From Undibacterium sp. KW1 (GTDB taxonomy: Bacteria > Pseudomonadota > Gammaproteobacteria > Burkholderiales > Burkholderiaceae_D): 64,000 nt of DNA. The position numbers and the translations under genes were made by a program. The first letter of the stretch is position 1. The number at the start of each line of letters is the position of its first letter. The notes below the pieces were generated by a model that searched no databases, was not told where the DNA came from, and saw only the letters and a program-made list of their open reading frames with translations. The DNA is taken from the NCBI RefSeq assembly GCF_009937955.1, contig NZ_AP018439.1:6014001-6078000 (forward strand). Direction: 5' to 3'. Positions 29,043 through 38,001 of this stretch are shown here, piece after piece.

Positions 29043-29239
29043 ACATGGCAAGACCCCTGTTTTTGCATCAAAACCAGCACAATTTGAGCATAAAACCCAC
29101 ATTCAAGCCGGAATTGTAGGCAGACACACAAAAAGGTGATGTAACATGCAGAATAGTGCTGCGCGGAATGCATGCCGCGCCCAGGCAGCATATAGGCTAA
29201 AAAACGAGCTCAAGCGTCACATTTCCGGACACCGGTGTC

Positions 29240-30523
29240 ATGACTGATATTCATACACAGTTTATTGAGCTTGGCCAGCTGCGCATAGGCATGTTTGTCT
29301 ATCTGGACGTGGGCTGGATGGACCATCCCTTCCCGGTTTCGAACTTCAAGATCAGCAATCAGTCGCAAATCGATACCATACGTTCGCTGGGGCTGGAGCG
29401 CATACGCTATGCGCCGGACAAGAGCACGCCCGAAGCAAGCAACACTGAGGAACAGCAGCCCGCCCAGCAGGAAATCAAGGCCACCGAAAGTCCGGCGGCC
29501 TTTGCCGCCCGGCAAAGAAGGGAATTGCTGGCCAGCCAGCAAGCCAGCCTGCAAGTCTGTGAACGCCAGTTTGCCCATGCGGCGCAAACCTTCAAGCAGG
29601 TCACGGACCTGCTCCATTCCAAGCCGTCCCAGGCCAAAGAACTGGCCGAACAATTGATACAAGGTTTCTTGGGCCAGATACTCGGTGAAGATGAGGCAGC
29701 AATACGCCTGCTGTCAGAAAAAGCCGGGGAAAAAACCTCGCTGCATTCCATCAATGTGACTGTCATTTCACTCTTGCTGGGACGGGCCCTGCATTTGAGC
29801 AAGGCCGAGATGCTGGACCTGGGTGTAGCCACCATCCTGCATGACATAGGCAAGATGGAATTGCCAGACCGCCTGCGCTGGCAGGATGAGCATTTCAATC
29901 ATGCCGAGCGTGAGCTTTACCACGAGCACGTCGTGCACAGCCTGGCGATGGCGCGCAAGATGGGCTTGTCGGCGAATGTCATGCTGGCCATCGCCCAACA
30001 TCATGAACATGCTGATGGCACGGGTTACCCCAGCAAGGTACAGGGTGACAAGCTGAGTACCATCAGCCGCATTGTTGCCCTTGTAAATCATTACGATAAT
30101 CTGTGTAATCCGGCCAACCCGGCATTTGCAGTCACCCCGCATGAAGCCCTGTCGCAGATTTTTACCCAGCACAAGCCGCGCTTTCACGCCCCTACCCTGA
30201 CCGCCTTCATCCGCATGATGGGCATTTACCCGCCGGGCTCAGTCGTGCAACTGACCGATGAGCGCTATGCCATGGTGGTTTCTGTCAATTCTGCGCGACC
30301 CATCAAACCCAAGGTTGTCATCCACAACTCTGCAGTGCCGCGCGAAGAAGCACTGGTCATCAATCTGGAGCATGAAAGCACGCTGTGCATACACCGCAGC
30401 TTAAAGCCACTGCAACTGCCTAAGGCGGCTTATGATTATTTGTCACCGCGCAAACGCCTGTGCTATTTCTTTGAACGCGGCCTGGAGGCCGAGGCACGTA
30501 GCGAAGACGGGGCAGCCACATGA
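29240..30523 (+). CDS. DUF3391 and HD-GYP domain protein, cyclic-di-GMP phosphodiesterase
   Basis: A 427-residue cytoplasmic protein. The N-terminal about 130 residues are the DUF3391 module (QLRIGMFVYLDVGWMDHPFPVSNFKI), followed by an HD-GYP domain at about 150-340: metal-binding HDIGKMELP near residue 201, HHEHADGTGYP near 253-263 with the intact GYP motif, and LVNHYDNLCNP. It should hydrolyse cyclic di-GMP. The ATG at 29240 has no clear Shine-Dalgarno; instead the palindrome GACACCGGTGTC ends at the base before it. The stop overlaps the ATG of the following GGDEF-EAL gene by four bases, so two turnover enzymes are coupled. The 197-bp gap upstream shows no other clear element. Confidence 0.92.
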   Translation: MTDIHTQFIELGQLRIGMFVYLDVGWMDHPFPVSNFKISNQSQIDTIRSLGLERIRYAPDKSTPEASNTEEQQPAQQEIKATESPAAFAARQRRELLASQQASLQVCERQFAHAAQTFKQVTDLLHSKPSQAKELAEQLIQGFLGQILGEDEAAIRLLSEKAGEKTSLHSINVTVISLLLGRALHLSKAEMLDLGVATILHDIGKMELPDRLRWQDEHFNHAERELYHEHVVHSLAMARKMGLSANVMLAIAQHHEHADGTGYPSKVQGDKLSTISRIVALVNHYDNLCNPANPAFAVTPHEALSQIFTQHKPRFHAPTLTAFIRMMGIYPPGSVVQLTDERYAMVVSVNSARPIKPKVVIHNSAVPREEALVINLEHESTLCIHRSLKPLQLPKAAYDYLSPRKRLCYFFERGLEAEARSEDGAAT

Positions 30524-32916
30524 AAGCCCATCCCTGGCAATCACTGATAGAAGGCTTGCTGGAAGCAGTGATACTGGTCGATCCCATACAGCTACGCATA
30601 GTCGCTGCCAACCGGGCCATCCATCAATTGCTGCAAGTCCCGTCTGGCAGCCTGTTTGGCAGGGGTATAGTTGATCTGGCCGCCGCACCTGAAGATGTGT
30701 TCTTCTGGGAGGATGTGGCGGCTGGCCTGTCAGAAAACATCCATTCCGAAACCCTGCTGAAACGCGCTGATGGCAGCATAGTCCAGATAGAAAGACGGGT
30801 GACCCTGCTCAGGATGGGCCTGGACAGCTCAGTCTATGTGGTCGCCATCAATGACCATTCCAGTCAGCGCCAGGTCGAGAATGAGCTTGAAAAACTGATT
30901 GCCGAACTGCGTGCCACACTGGAATCCACGGCAGACGGCATACTGGTCACCGATCTTGATGGCGCCATACGCAGTTACAACCATTTGTTCGCTGAGCTGT
31001 GGGGACTGCCGGACGACTTGATGACCCAGCGTAATGACAGAGCCATCTATGCCTGGATGGATAAAAGCATGCTCGATGCCAGGCAGTATGAAGAGCGACT
31101 GGGCACCATCACCCGCTCGCCGTTGATGGAAGCGACTGATGTACTGACCCTGCGCTCTGGCAAGATACTGGAGAGAGTGACCTTGCCGCAGTATGCACGG
31201 GGACGCCCGATAGGCCGGGTTTATTCTTACCGCGATATCACCCAGCGTCTGGCAGACGAGGCACGCCTGCGCCTTGCCGCCAAGGTATTTGAGTCAAGTA
31301 CCGATGCAATTTTCATTACCGATGCAGAACAGAAAATAGTCACCACCAACCCCAGTTTCGAGCGCCTCAGCAGTTATACCGAACAGGAAATGCTGGGCAA
31401 GACTCCCAGAGAATTTTTTTCCATGGAAGGCAATGCCAGCCAGGTGGAGAACCTGCTCAAGGAGCTGGAAAACCTGGGCTTCTGGGAAGGAGAATTGTGG
31501 AACCGCCGCAAGAATGGCAATGCCTATCTGTGCATGATTTCCCTGGTCAGGGTCCCGGATGCCAAGGGTGGTGCGTTGAACTACATAGGCTTTTTCAAGG
31601 ACAGGACAGAAACCCATACGGCAAAACAAAAGATAGAAGAACTGGCATTTTCTGACGTATTGACAGGCTTGCCCAACCGGCTGCTGCTGGATGAGCGCAT
31701 ACGCCAGGCGATCACGATTTCCAGCCGCAATCATTCGACCTTTTCCCTGCTATTTCTCGACCTTGATCATTTCAAGCAAATCAATGATGCCCTCGGTCAT
31801 CCCTTTGGCGACCGCGTACTGTTGCAAGTCACTGAGCGTCTGAAGAAATGCATACGCCAGGTGGATACTGCTGCCCGCCTGGGCGGGGATGAATTTGTCT
31901 TGCTCCTGCATGAAGCTGATGCCGAAGGTGCAGAGATTTGTGCCAGGAGGGTGCTGGAAGAATTGTCAGCGCCGTTTTCACTCGACAGCATGAATTTCAC
32001 CGTCACTGCCAGCATAGGCATTGCGCTCTATCCGGCAGACGGACAAAGCATGGCTGACCTGATCAAGAATGCCGACAGTGCCATGTACCATGTCAAGGAA
32101 CGCGGGCGTTCAGACTTCCGTTTTTACCAGCGCCAGATGAATATCGGCCTGTTGTCACGCATGAAGCTCGACCATGCCATGCGGCAGGCACTGGAACATG
32201 AGTTATTCCGCTTGCATTACCAGCCTCAGATAGAGCTGGCTACCGGCAAGTTGCTGGGTGTCGAGGCCTTATTGCGCTGGACAGACAAAGACCTGGGCGA
32301 AGTCAGCCCGTCACAATTCATACCGGTGGCCGAAGAATCGGGCGTCATCGTCCCCATAGGTAACTGGGTCATGCAAACGGCGATACGGCAGGCCGCCTTA
32401 TGGAACCGTGATGGCAAGTCCATGCGGGTGGCGATCAATGTCTCTGCACTGCAATTCCAGCAAACCAATTTTGTCGATAGCATTGCAGCAGCCTTGCAGG
32501 AACATAGCTTGCAACCGCAATGCATAGAACTGGAATTGACAGAATCGATACTCATCAAAGATGCCGAAGATGCACTGAGAAAACTGGAAGCCCTGGCAGC
32601 CCTTGGCGTCAAACTGGCGATTGACGACTTTGGTACCGGCTATTCCAGCCTCAGCTACCTGAAACGTTTCCCTATCTACAAACTCAAGATAGACCGTTCA
32701 TTCATTGATGACTTGCCGGGCAATGAAAGTGATATCGCGATAGTCACTGCCATCATCAGCCTGGCCCATGCCCTGAAATTACGCGTGATTGCCGAAGGCG
32801 TCGAAACCCGGGAGCAAAGAGATTTTCTGCAGCAACTGCAATGCGAGGAAATGCAGGGCTATCTGTTTGCGCATGCGATGTCGGCACAGGAATTTGAACA
32901 ACAATATTTGCGCTGA
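30520..32916 (+). CDS. PAS-GGDEF-EAL cyclic-di-GMP signalling protein
   Basis: A 798-residue protein without membrane segments. PAS-type sensor modules occupy about 1-115, 125-245 and 250-370 (RLRIVAANRAIHQLL, GAIRSYNHLFAELWGLP, KIVTTNPSFERLSSYTEQEMLGKTPREF). A GGDEF domain at about 375-535 keeps LGGDEF near residue 455, so a diguanylate cyclase is possible. An EAL domain at about 545-798 keeps GVEALLRW, ELTES, DDFGTGYSSLSYL and AEGVET, so phosphodiesterase activity is likely. The ATG overlaps the HD-GYP stop codon (ATGA). A terminator follows. Confidence 0.94.
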   Translation: MKAHPWQSLIEGLLEAVILVDPIQLRIVAANRAIHQLLQVPSGSLFGRGIVDLAAAPEDVFFWEDVAAGLSENIHSETLLKRADGSIVQIERRVTLLRMGLDSSVYVVAINDHSSQRQVENELEKLIAELRATLESTADGILVTDLDGAIRSYNHLFAELWGLPDDLMTQRNDRAIYAWMDKSMLDARQYEERLGTITRSPLMEATDVLTLRSGKILERVTLPQYARGRPIGRVYSYRDITQRLADEARLRLAAKVFESSTDAIFITDAEQKIVTTNPSFERLSSYTEQEMLGKTPREFFSMEGNASQVENLLKELENLGFWEGELWNRRKNGNAYLCMISLVRVPDAKGGALNYIGFFKDRTETHTAKQKIEELAFSDVLTGLPNRLLLDERIRQAITISSRNHSTFSLLFLDLDHFKQINDALGHPFGDRVLLQVTERLKKCIRQVDTAARLGGDEFVLLLHEADAEGAEICARRVLEELSAPFSLDSMNFTVTASIGIALYPADGQSMADLIKNADSAMYHVKERGRSDFRFYQRQMNIGLLSRMKLDHAMRQALEHELFRLHYQPQIELATGKLLGVEALLRWTDKDLGEVSPSQFIPVAEESGVIVPIGNWVMQTAIRQAALWNRDGKSMRVAINVSALQFQQTNFVDSIAAALQEHSLQPQCIELELTESILIKDAEDALRKLEALAALGVKLAIDDFGTGYSSLSYLKRFPIYKLKIDRSFIDDLPGNESDIAIVTAIISLAHALKLRVIAEGVETREQRDFLQQLQCEEMQGYLFAHAMSAQEFEQQYLR

Positions 32917-32955
32917 GATTTGCGCTGAAAATAAGCTAAATTGCCGGACACATAG

Positions 32956-32989
32956 AAAAATGCCGCTAAAAAAATGAGCGGCATTTTTT
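32956..32989 (+). terminator. Intrinsic terminator after the GGDEF-EAL gene
   Basis: AATGCCGCT and AGCGGCATT pair around a nine-base loop with A-run before and six T after. It can act for both the rightward and the convergent Sel1-repeat gene. Confidence 0.9.
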
Positions 32990-33009
32990 CATTTGAGCAT
33001 CAGGGCAAA

Positions 33010-33771
33010 TCAAAGATGCGTTTTCCAATAGCGCGAATCATCGCGAATCTCTGCAATCTGTTCGCTGGTCAGCTCATTGCTGACCAGTTCACGGCTATCC
33101 ATCGCCATACTGCCAACCTTGACACTGGCTTTCAGCAAATAGCGATAGCCTGTCATCATGTCACGCTCTACCCCATCACCATGCAGGTAGCGCAAGCCCA
33201 TCTGGAACTGGGCGCTTGACAGGCCCTGCTCGGCCGCCAGCATCTCCCAGTGGGCTGCCTGGACTACATTTTTTTCTACGCCCTCACCTTCCTGCAAAGC
33301 CAATGCCAGATGATGTTGGGCACTGGCATTGCCCTGCTGGGCGGCCTGTTGATACCAGAAAACTGCTTCTTCATCGTTTTCTTCTACACCCTTGCCGTTC
33401 GCATACATATAACCAAGAGCAAGCTGGGCAGAAGTCAGCCCCTGCAGTGCAGCGCGGCGGAACAGGCGGAAAGCCTGACCCTCATCCGTTTCCACGCCCT
33501 CACCGGTCAGGTACATGACACCGAGATTAGCCTGGGCACCGGCATGACCCTGGTCTGCCGCCTGCTCCAGCCAGTAAGCAGCTTCCTGCGCATTTTGCAA
33601 GTTATCACTGGGTTCAAGATAGAGCAGGCCCAACATATTCTGTGCCTGGGTGTCCCCTAGCAGGGCCCAGCGCCGGACTTGCATTTCATCATCAAAATCA
33701 TCATCACCCAAAGCCGAGGCACAGGTCGTCATGATCATGAGCACCATCAGCAGATGCCGCCATTTTTTCAT
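33010..33771 (-). CDS. Exported Sel1-repeat (TPR-like) protein
   Basis: A 253-residue protein with a signal peptide (MKKWRHLLMVLMIMTTCASALG) and four to five Sel1 repeats over about 30-215, e.g. AQANLGVMYLTGEGVETDEGQAFRLFRRAALQG, ALGYMYANGKGVEENDEEAVFWYQQAAQQG, QFQMGLRYLHGDGVERD. Sel1 repeats form helical solenoids for protein contacts, often in the periplasm. The C-terminal 40 residues are not repeats. ATG 33771 has GAGGAT upstream. The cysteine in the signal (TTCASA) does not make a good lipobox. Partner unknown. Confidence 0.85.
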   Translation of the reverse strand: MKKWRHLLMVLMIMTTCASALGDDDFDDEMQVRRWALLGDTQAQNMLGLLYLEPSDNLQNAQEAAYWLEQAADQGHAGAQANLGVMYLTGEGVETDEGQAFRLFRRAALQGLTSAQLALGYMYANGKGVEENDEEAVFWYQQAAQQGNASAQHHLALALQEGEGVEKNVVQAAHWEMLAAEQGLSSAQFQMGLRYLHGDGVERDMMTGYRYLLKASVKVGSMAMDSRELVSNELTSEQIAEIRDDSRYWKTHL

Positions 33772-33931
33772 TTTATCCTCACCTGTTTTACTTCATGTAC
33801 AGAATGCTACGCCTGTCCTGCCTTTTTCGTGTGTCTCGACTGTTGGATTAGGTAACAAAATGTAGCCCCCAGTCAGCAAGTGTAGCCACTCTGAGAGTAA
33901 ACTATGGGAACAGACAGTTTTCCCACCCGCC

Positions 33932-34843
33932 ATGAAAGCAGATGCCGTGACCTCAGCAAAAAAGCTACGCATAGGATTGATTGCCAACCGATCTCACCAG
34001 GACGCCCCCAATTCTGCACTGGTGCAGCTACTACATGGTGGCGGGCCCGCGCTACAGCATCTGCAGGCAGAACTCGTGATAGTCGGACGTACCCTGGATG
34101 CCATTATTTCACATGGGTTGCTGGAAAGCTGCCCTGCGGTCGAGCGTTTTCCCTATGGCCGCGAAGGTGGCCTCATGAAACTGGTATCAAGAGTGGTCGA
34201 TAAAGACCCGGCCAGGGCAGTCGGTGCGGTGATCTACCTGATAGATCCGGTCGATCCTTCTTCGGTTTTCCCGGAAGCCCATGCACTCAAGCGCCAGTGT
34301 GTCATACACCGCAAACCTTTTTTGGCGACGCTGGCCAGCGCCAGGGAATGGCTGGAACTCGAAGCCACCGCAAGCGGTGCAGCAACAGACCTCAAACTGA
34401 ACCCGACTTTTGAATTGCAAAATGAAGGCATCGCCCTGATCGCCCATGATGCGATGAAAGACAGCATGCTGCTCATGGCAGAGAAACACTTTGCGCTGCT
34501 CGACAGCTTTGGCCAGCGCTATGCAACCGGCACGACAGGTGGCCTGCTGAACAAGCTGGCACAAAAAATCAAGGGAGAAGAAGCCGGCAAGAATTGGGTC
34601 ACCCCTTATCTTTCCGGCCCCCTCGGTGGAGACGCACAACTGGCAGAGCTGGTACTCGACAGACAGATACGCCGCATCCTGTTCCTCGAAGACCCGCATG
34701 TGGCACGCCAGCATGAAGCGGACATACAGTTACTCGAAAGAGCGGCCCGCACCGTCTGTGACTTTTCACAAGTCATCAGCGAAGTCACTGGCGCAGACCG
34801 CTGGCTGACACTACTGACCCAGAGGGTCAGCAGCCAGGCTTAA
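33932..34843 (+). CDS. Methylglyoxal synthase with tandem MGS-like domains
   Basis: A 303-residue protein, twice the size of typical MgsA (about 150). The C-terminal half (166-303) is a complete methylglyoxal synthase domain: IALIAHDAMKD with His172/Asp173, ATGTTGGLL (198-206), SGPLGGD with Asp234, and DPHVARQHEADI with His261, matching the catalytic and phosphate-binding residues of MgsA, which turns dihydroxyacetone phosphate into methylglyoxal. The N-terminal half (12-145) follows the same fold order (GLIANRSHQD, PYGREGGLMKLV, IYLIDPVDPSSVFPEAHALKR) but has lost the His-Asp and GGD residues, so it is probably non-catalytic. Its stop codon overlaps that of the convergent PspA-like gene in TTAA. 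Confidence 0.85.
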   Translation: MKADAVTSAKKLRIGLIANRSHQDAPNSALVQLLHGGGPALQHLQAELVIVGRTLDAIISHGLLESCPAVERFPYGREGGLMKLVSRVVDKDPARAVGAVIYLIDPVDPSSVFPEAHALKRQCVIHRKPFLATLASAREWLELEATASGAATDLKLNPTFELQNEGIALIAHDAMKDSMLLMAEKHFALLDSFGQRYATGTTGGLLNKLAQKIKGEEAGKNWVTPYLSGPLGGDAQLAELVLDRQIRRILFLEDPHVARQHEADIQLLERAARTVCDFSQVISEVTGADRWLTLLTQRVSSQA

Positions 34844-35610
34844 GCCGCAGTTGCGGTCTGGCTGGAAAGGCGCTTGAGTCTTTCCAGCGTGCTCTCACCT
34901 GAAGTATCTGCCTGCGCCACCGATTTGCGGATGGCGTCAATCTCTGCCGCCTGGTCCAGCGGTTTTTGCGCGATATCGGCAACGATGCGCAAACCCGCCG
35001 CTTCGTTACTGACTGTCTGTGCGCGGCGTGTCAGGGCATTCAAGGCACTTGAATGGCTGGCCATGCTGGACAGGCTGCTAAGTTGCTCCTGGCGGTCCAT
35101 GCGCAATTGCTGCAAGTCTTTTTGTGCCTTGGCCGCAGCCAGGCTTTGCAGGGCTTTTTTCGCAGCAGCATCAAAGTCCGCCAGTTGTCTGGAGAAGGCA
35201 TCGACGATCTTCTGCAATTCATCCATGTATTCTCTGGCATCTGCTTCTTCCTGAATTTCCAGTGGCAGGCGTGCCTTGTTGGCTTCAAGCTCATCACAGA
35301 ACAGGCTGACGGTTGCTTCAGAAATCTTGCCTGCCGCAAGACGGTCTGCCAGTGTCGCCGAGGCTTTTTCATCGTTCGCAATCAGCTCACGCAGGCGCAC
35401 CACATCATTATGTTCCTTGTCGAAAGAAGCGCGGGCTGCGGCCAGTTTTTGTGCCGTATCGCGCAAGGCGGCTGCCAGACGATCACGGTCAGCTTCGGTC
35501 GCTGTCTCAGGATCAAAATTGGCGATCGCCTCAGATATCTTGTCGCCGAGTGCGCCAAAGTGTTTGGAAATCAAACGTGCGGTCAAGCCCCAGCCATTCA
35601 TATTGCTCAT
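34840..35610 (-). CDS. PspA/IM30-like coiled-coil protein
   Basis: A 256-residue protein without signal or membrane segment. Almost the whole chain is predicted long helices (DRDRLAAALRDTAQKLAAARASFDKEHNDVVRLREL, KALQSLAAAKAQKDLQQLRMDRQEQLSSL) ending ESTLERLKRLSS, the layout of PspA/IM30 and YjfJ proteins, which coat stressed inner membranes. Sequence similarity is not strong, so the call is by layout and by the adjacent DUF2491 gene, the partner of yjfJ in enterobacteria. ATG 35610 has AGAGG six bases before. It is the last gene of a leftward trio that starts at 37369. Confidence 0.6.
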   Translation of the reverse strand: MSNMNGWGLTARLISKHFGALGDKISEAIANFDPETATEADRDRLAAALRDTAQKLAAARASFDKEHNDVVRLRELIANDEKASATLADRLAAGKISEATVSLFCDELEANKARLPLEIQEEADAREYMDELQKIVDAFSRQLADFDAAAKKALQSLAAAKAQKDLQQLRMDRQEQLSSLSSMASHSSALNALTRRAQTVSNEAAGLRIVADIAQKPLDQAAEIDAIRKSVAQADTSGESTLERLKRLSSQTATAA

Positions 35611-35679
35611 GGTAATCCTCTCAATGTGTGATGCGGTAATGGTCAAATACAGTATTACGGGTACTACATCAAAACGGTG

Positions 35680-36501
35680 CTATTGCACCAGCAGCCTTTC
35701 CGCTTCCAGGGGTAAGGCAATCATAAAATCAACATGGATGTCGCGCTTGCTGCTGCCATCCTTGCTGCGTAAAATCTCAGTGCTGATCAACAGTAATTCA
35801 GACTGCTCACCGGCCTCATTCAAACTCCTGCGGTAAGGCATGAAGACCACATCCTGCTGCAAACCAAGTTTGCCTGCTGCATCATCAATGCGGGTTTCGA
35901 CACCTTTAAAAGGAGCAACGAATTCCTGCGCCGGGTCACCGGCATCGCGTTCATATTGCAGACTGTCAGCATCAGAAAATACACTGTCAAGGCTGGCCTC
36001 ATCCCAGCCTATGCTCACCAGTTGCTCGCGCCACAGGCTGTAATTACGGTCACCCAGCCCAGCACCGTTTTCACCGAGAAAGGCTTGCTGGTCTTCGACG
36101 GTTTCCGGTATCAGCCTTGTCAGGTGGCTGCAATACAAGAGCTCTTGCAATTCACCGCTGGCATCGCAATACAACTGCAGGAATTTCTCGCCGCCATTGT
36201 TACCATCGGCATCGCGGTTCAGGTAATAGCGGTACATCTTGCCGCTGATCGGCAGTTGCATACGGCTGATGGCGACGATGCGGGTCTCCGCTTCATCCGG
36301 CATGGCGATCAACGAACCCTGGCTGATGGCGCGTATCAACGGTGTCTTTTGCAGATTGACGACACTGCCTATACGCGCGCCCAGCGGCAGGGAAGCATCC
36401 TGCCTGCCACTCTCTGCATGCATGTCATCTGCGACAAGTTCATCCTTGTCGTGCTTGTTGAACAGTTTGCCTACATACTGATATGCATCTTTCCAGGCCA
36501 T
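35680..36501 (-). CDS. DUF2491 family protein (YjfK-like)
   Basis: A 273-residue soluble protein of unknown function. It has the DUF2491 pattern LPLGARIGSVVNLQKTPLIRAISQGSLI near residue 38 and, after it, beta-rich sequence (RIVAISRMQLPISGKMYRYYLN, FLQLYCDASGELQELLYC), ending with FMPYRRSL and LLISTEILRSKDG. In enterobacteria the homologue YjfK is coded beside the PspA-like YjfJ; the same pairing is seen here, 69 bases apart. ATG 36501 has AGGAGG ten bases upstream. A membrane-stress role is inferred from the association only. Confidence 0.8.
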   Translation of the reverse strand: MAWKDAYQYVGKLFNKHDKDELVADDMHAESGRQDASLPLGARIGSVVNLQKTPLIRAISQGSLIAMPDEAETRIVAISRMQLPISGKMYRYYLNRDADGNNGGEKFLQLYCDASGELQELLYCSHLTRLIPETVEDQQAFLGENGAGLGDRNYSLWREQLVSIGWDEASLDSVFSDADSLQYERDAGDPAQEFVAPFKGVETRIDDAAGKLGLQQDVVFMPYRRSLNEAGEQSELLLISTEILRSKDGSSKRDIHVDFMIALPLEAERLLVQ

Positions 36502-36505
36502 GATA

Positions 36506-37369
36506 TTAATTTCCTCCTAAACTGTAATGAAATGCACTGTCTTGTTTGTTGCGCCTGCTGCGTCTGCTAAGCAGGAATTGCCAGCCTGCCCATGCCAGCG
36601 CAGCAAACAGCAAGATGACGAGAACGGTGCGCAGCAATTTAAAATCACCGTTCTCCTGTGCCACTTTGGTCGCTGTTACTGTTGCCGCTGCGTTTTCTGC
36701 ATCTGAACTGCTCAATGCAGGCGCCTTGTCATCCACTGCGGCAGCGCTGCTTGCGACCTCATCCTTGCTACTGCCTGTCCCTGTATTGGCAATCGGTTCC
36801 AGTTGCTGCGACTGACGGTTTTCTGCTGCCTGAGGGTGGCTCATCACACTACCAAGTATCACGCCACCAACGACAGCAGGCAAAATGCCACTACCTCTCT
36901 GCGCTACCTGCGGCTGCATCATGACCGGTGCAGATTGCGTCACAGGTGGTGTTGTATATGCTGGCTGGTTGGCAGACTGGTTAGCGGCTTGTTGATTGCC
37001 GCTGTTATTAACACCGTTTTTGCCACTGGCACTATTGCCAAAGCCCCGCTGGCTTTGCTGCGCTGTCTGCTGGCGTGCATCCATGCTCTTTTGTGCATTC
37101 GCCTGTGCCTGGTTTTTTTCCAGGTCACGGTTCAGTGCAGAATCAGACTTCTTGCTTGTATACGCAGGCTTGCTGGTATTGAAGCTGCCAAATCCTGTCT
37201 TTGACGGTGCCGATGGCGCAGGCTTGCTGACACTTCTTTGCGAAGAGAAGCCACCGCGAAAACCGCCGGAAGACCCGGATGAACGCCCGGCAGCATGCGC
37301 CAGGCTGGCCGAGAGTGGCAAGACCAGCGCCAGCATGATTGCTATTAATTTGTTATTAAAACTGTTCAT
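36506..37369 (-). CDS. Low-complexity exported membrane protein of unknown function
   Basis: A 287-residue protein. It begins with a signal peptide (to about residue 27, ending LAHAAG), continues with Gly/Ser- and Gln/Asn-rich, probably disordered sequence (GRSSGSSGGFRGGFSSQRS; repeated SANQPAYTTPP-type stretches), a short glycine-rich hydrophobic segment (ILPAVVGGVILGSVMSHP, about 165-182), and a true membrane segment near the end (LLRTVLVILLFAALAWAGWQFLL) followed by basic residues. Thus a tethered periplasmic chain is likely. Four bases separate it from the DUF2491 gene, so it is the first gene of the trio. I do not recognise the family. Confidence 0.7.
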   Translation of the reverse strand: MNSFNNKLIAIMLALVLPLSASLAHAAGRSSGSSGGFRGGFSSQRSVSKPAPSAPSKTGFGSFNTSKPAYTSKKSDSALNRDLEKNQAQANAQKSMDARQQTAQQSQRGFGNSASGKNGVNNSGNQQAANQSANQPAYTTPPVTQSAPVMMQPQVAQRGSGILPAVVGGVILGSVMSHPQAAENRQSQQLEPIANTGTGSSKDEVASSAAAVDDKAPALSSSDAENAAATVTATKVAQENGDFKLLRTVLVILLFAALAWAGWQFLLSRRSRRNKQDSAFHYSLGGN

Positions 37370-37485
37370 GGTTCTCATCTATAGAAATATGGTTAAGCTA
37401 TCTGTACAATCCCTCAACGCTCAATGGATGTCATCATAGTGAGCAAAAACACAAAGATCATCGGTAATAAATTAGGGAATTCACC

Positions 37486-37977
37486 ATGACACGAAAATAT
37501 TCAGACATGAACCAGCACGACGCCTTGTACAAGATTGCGCGCGCCTATCCTGGTGGCCTGGAAGCCCTGGCGGGCCGCATGGAAGTCTCGGTGAATGTCT
37601 TGCGCAACAAGCTGGCACCGGGCATAGAGTCACACTACCCTTCGTTTGAAGAACTCTCGCTGATCGTTGAGCTCTGTCATGACGCGGGCGTCAAGGATGC
37701 CCATCTGCCGCTGCATGCGCTGTTAAGCCGTCATGGCATGGCAGCGTTTGTGATACCTGAGCCTGACCAGGTCAGTGAAGATGATTTGTCGCAAACGGTC
37801 TGCCGCGTCATGAGCCGCGTTGGCGATGTGGCAGAGGCAGTATCAACTGCCTTGATCGATGGTGTGATTACGGATGCAGAAGCCGACCTGATAGAAAAAG
37901 AATTTCAGAGTGCACTGACCGTGCTGGGTGAATGGCGTGCGCGCATACGCGCACACCATAAACAAAGAGAATCGTGA
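37486..37977 (+). CDS. Phage regulatory protein CII-like DNA-binding protein
   Basis: A 163-residue protein of the phage CII/CP76 type. The helix-turn-helix part is at about 8-60 (DALYKIARAYPGGLEALAGRMEVSVNVLRNKLAPGIESHYPSFEELSLIVELC), and the C-terminal helical part (VGDVAEAVSTALIDGVITDAEADLIEKEFQSAL) also fits. No phage genes surround it, so it looks like a domesticated chromosomal regulator. AGGG precedes the ATG at 37486; an ATG at 37507 (MNQHD) is possible. It diverges from the membrane-protein/DUF2491/PspA-like trio and could regulate it (inference). Confidence 0.75.
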   Translation: MTRKYSDMNQHDALYKIARAYPGGLEALAGRMEVSVNVLRNKLAPGIESHYPSFEELSLIVELCHDAGVKDAHLPLHALLSRHGMAAFVIPEPDQVSEDDLSQTVCRVMSRVGDVAEAVSTALIDGVITDAEADLIEKEFQSALTVLGEWRARIRAHHKQRES

Positions 37978-38001
37978 TTTTTCGTGAAGTAAAAAAACTG
38001 C

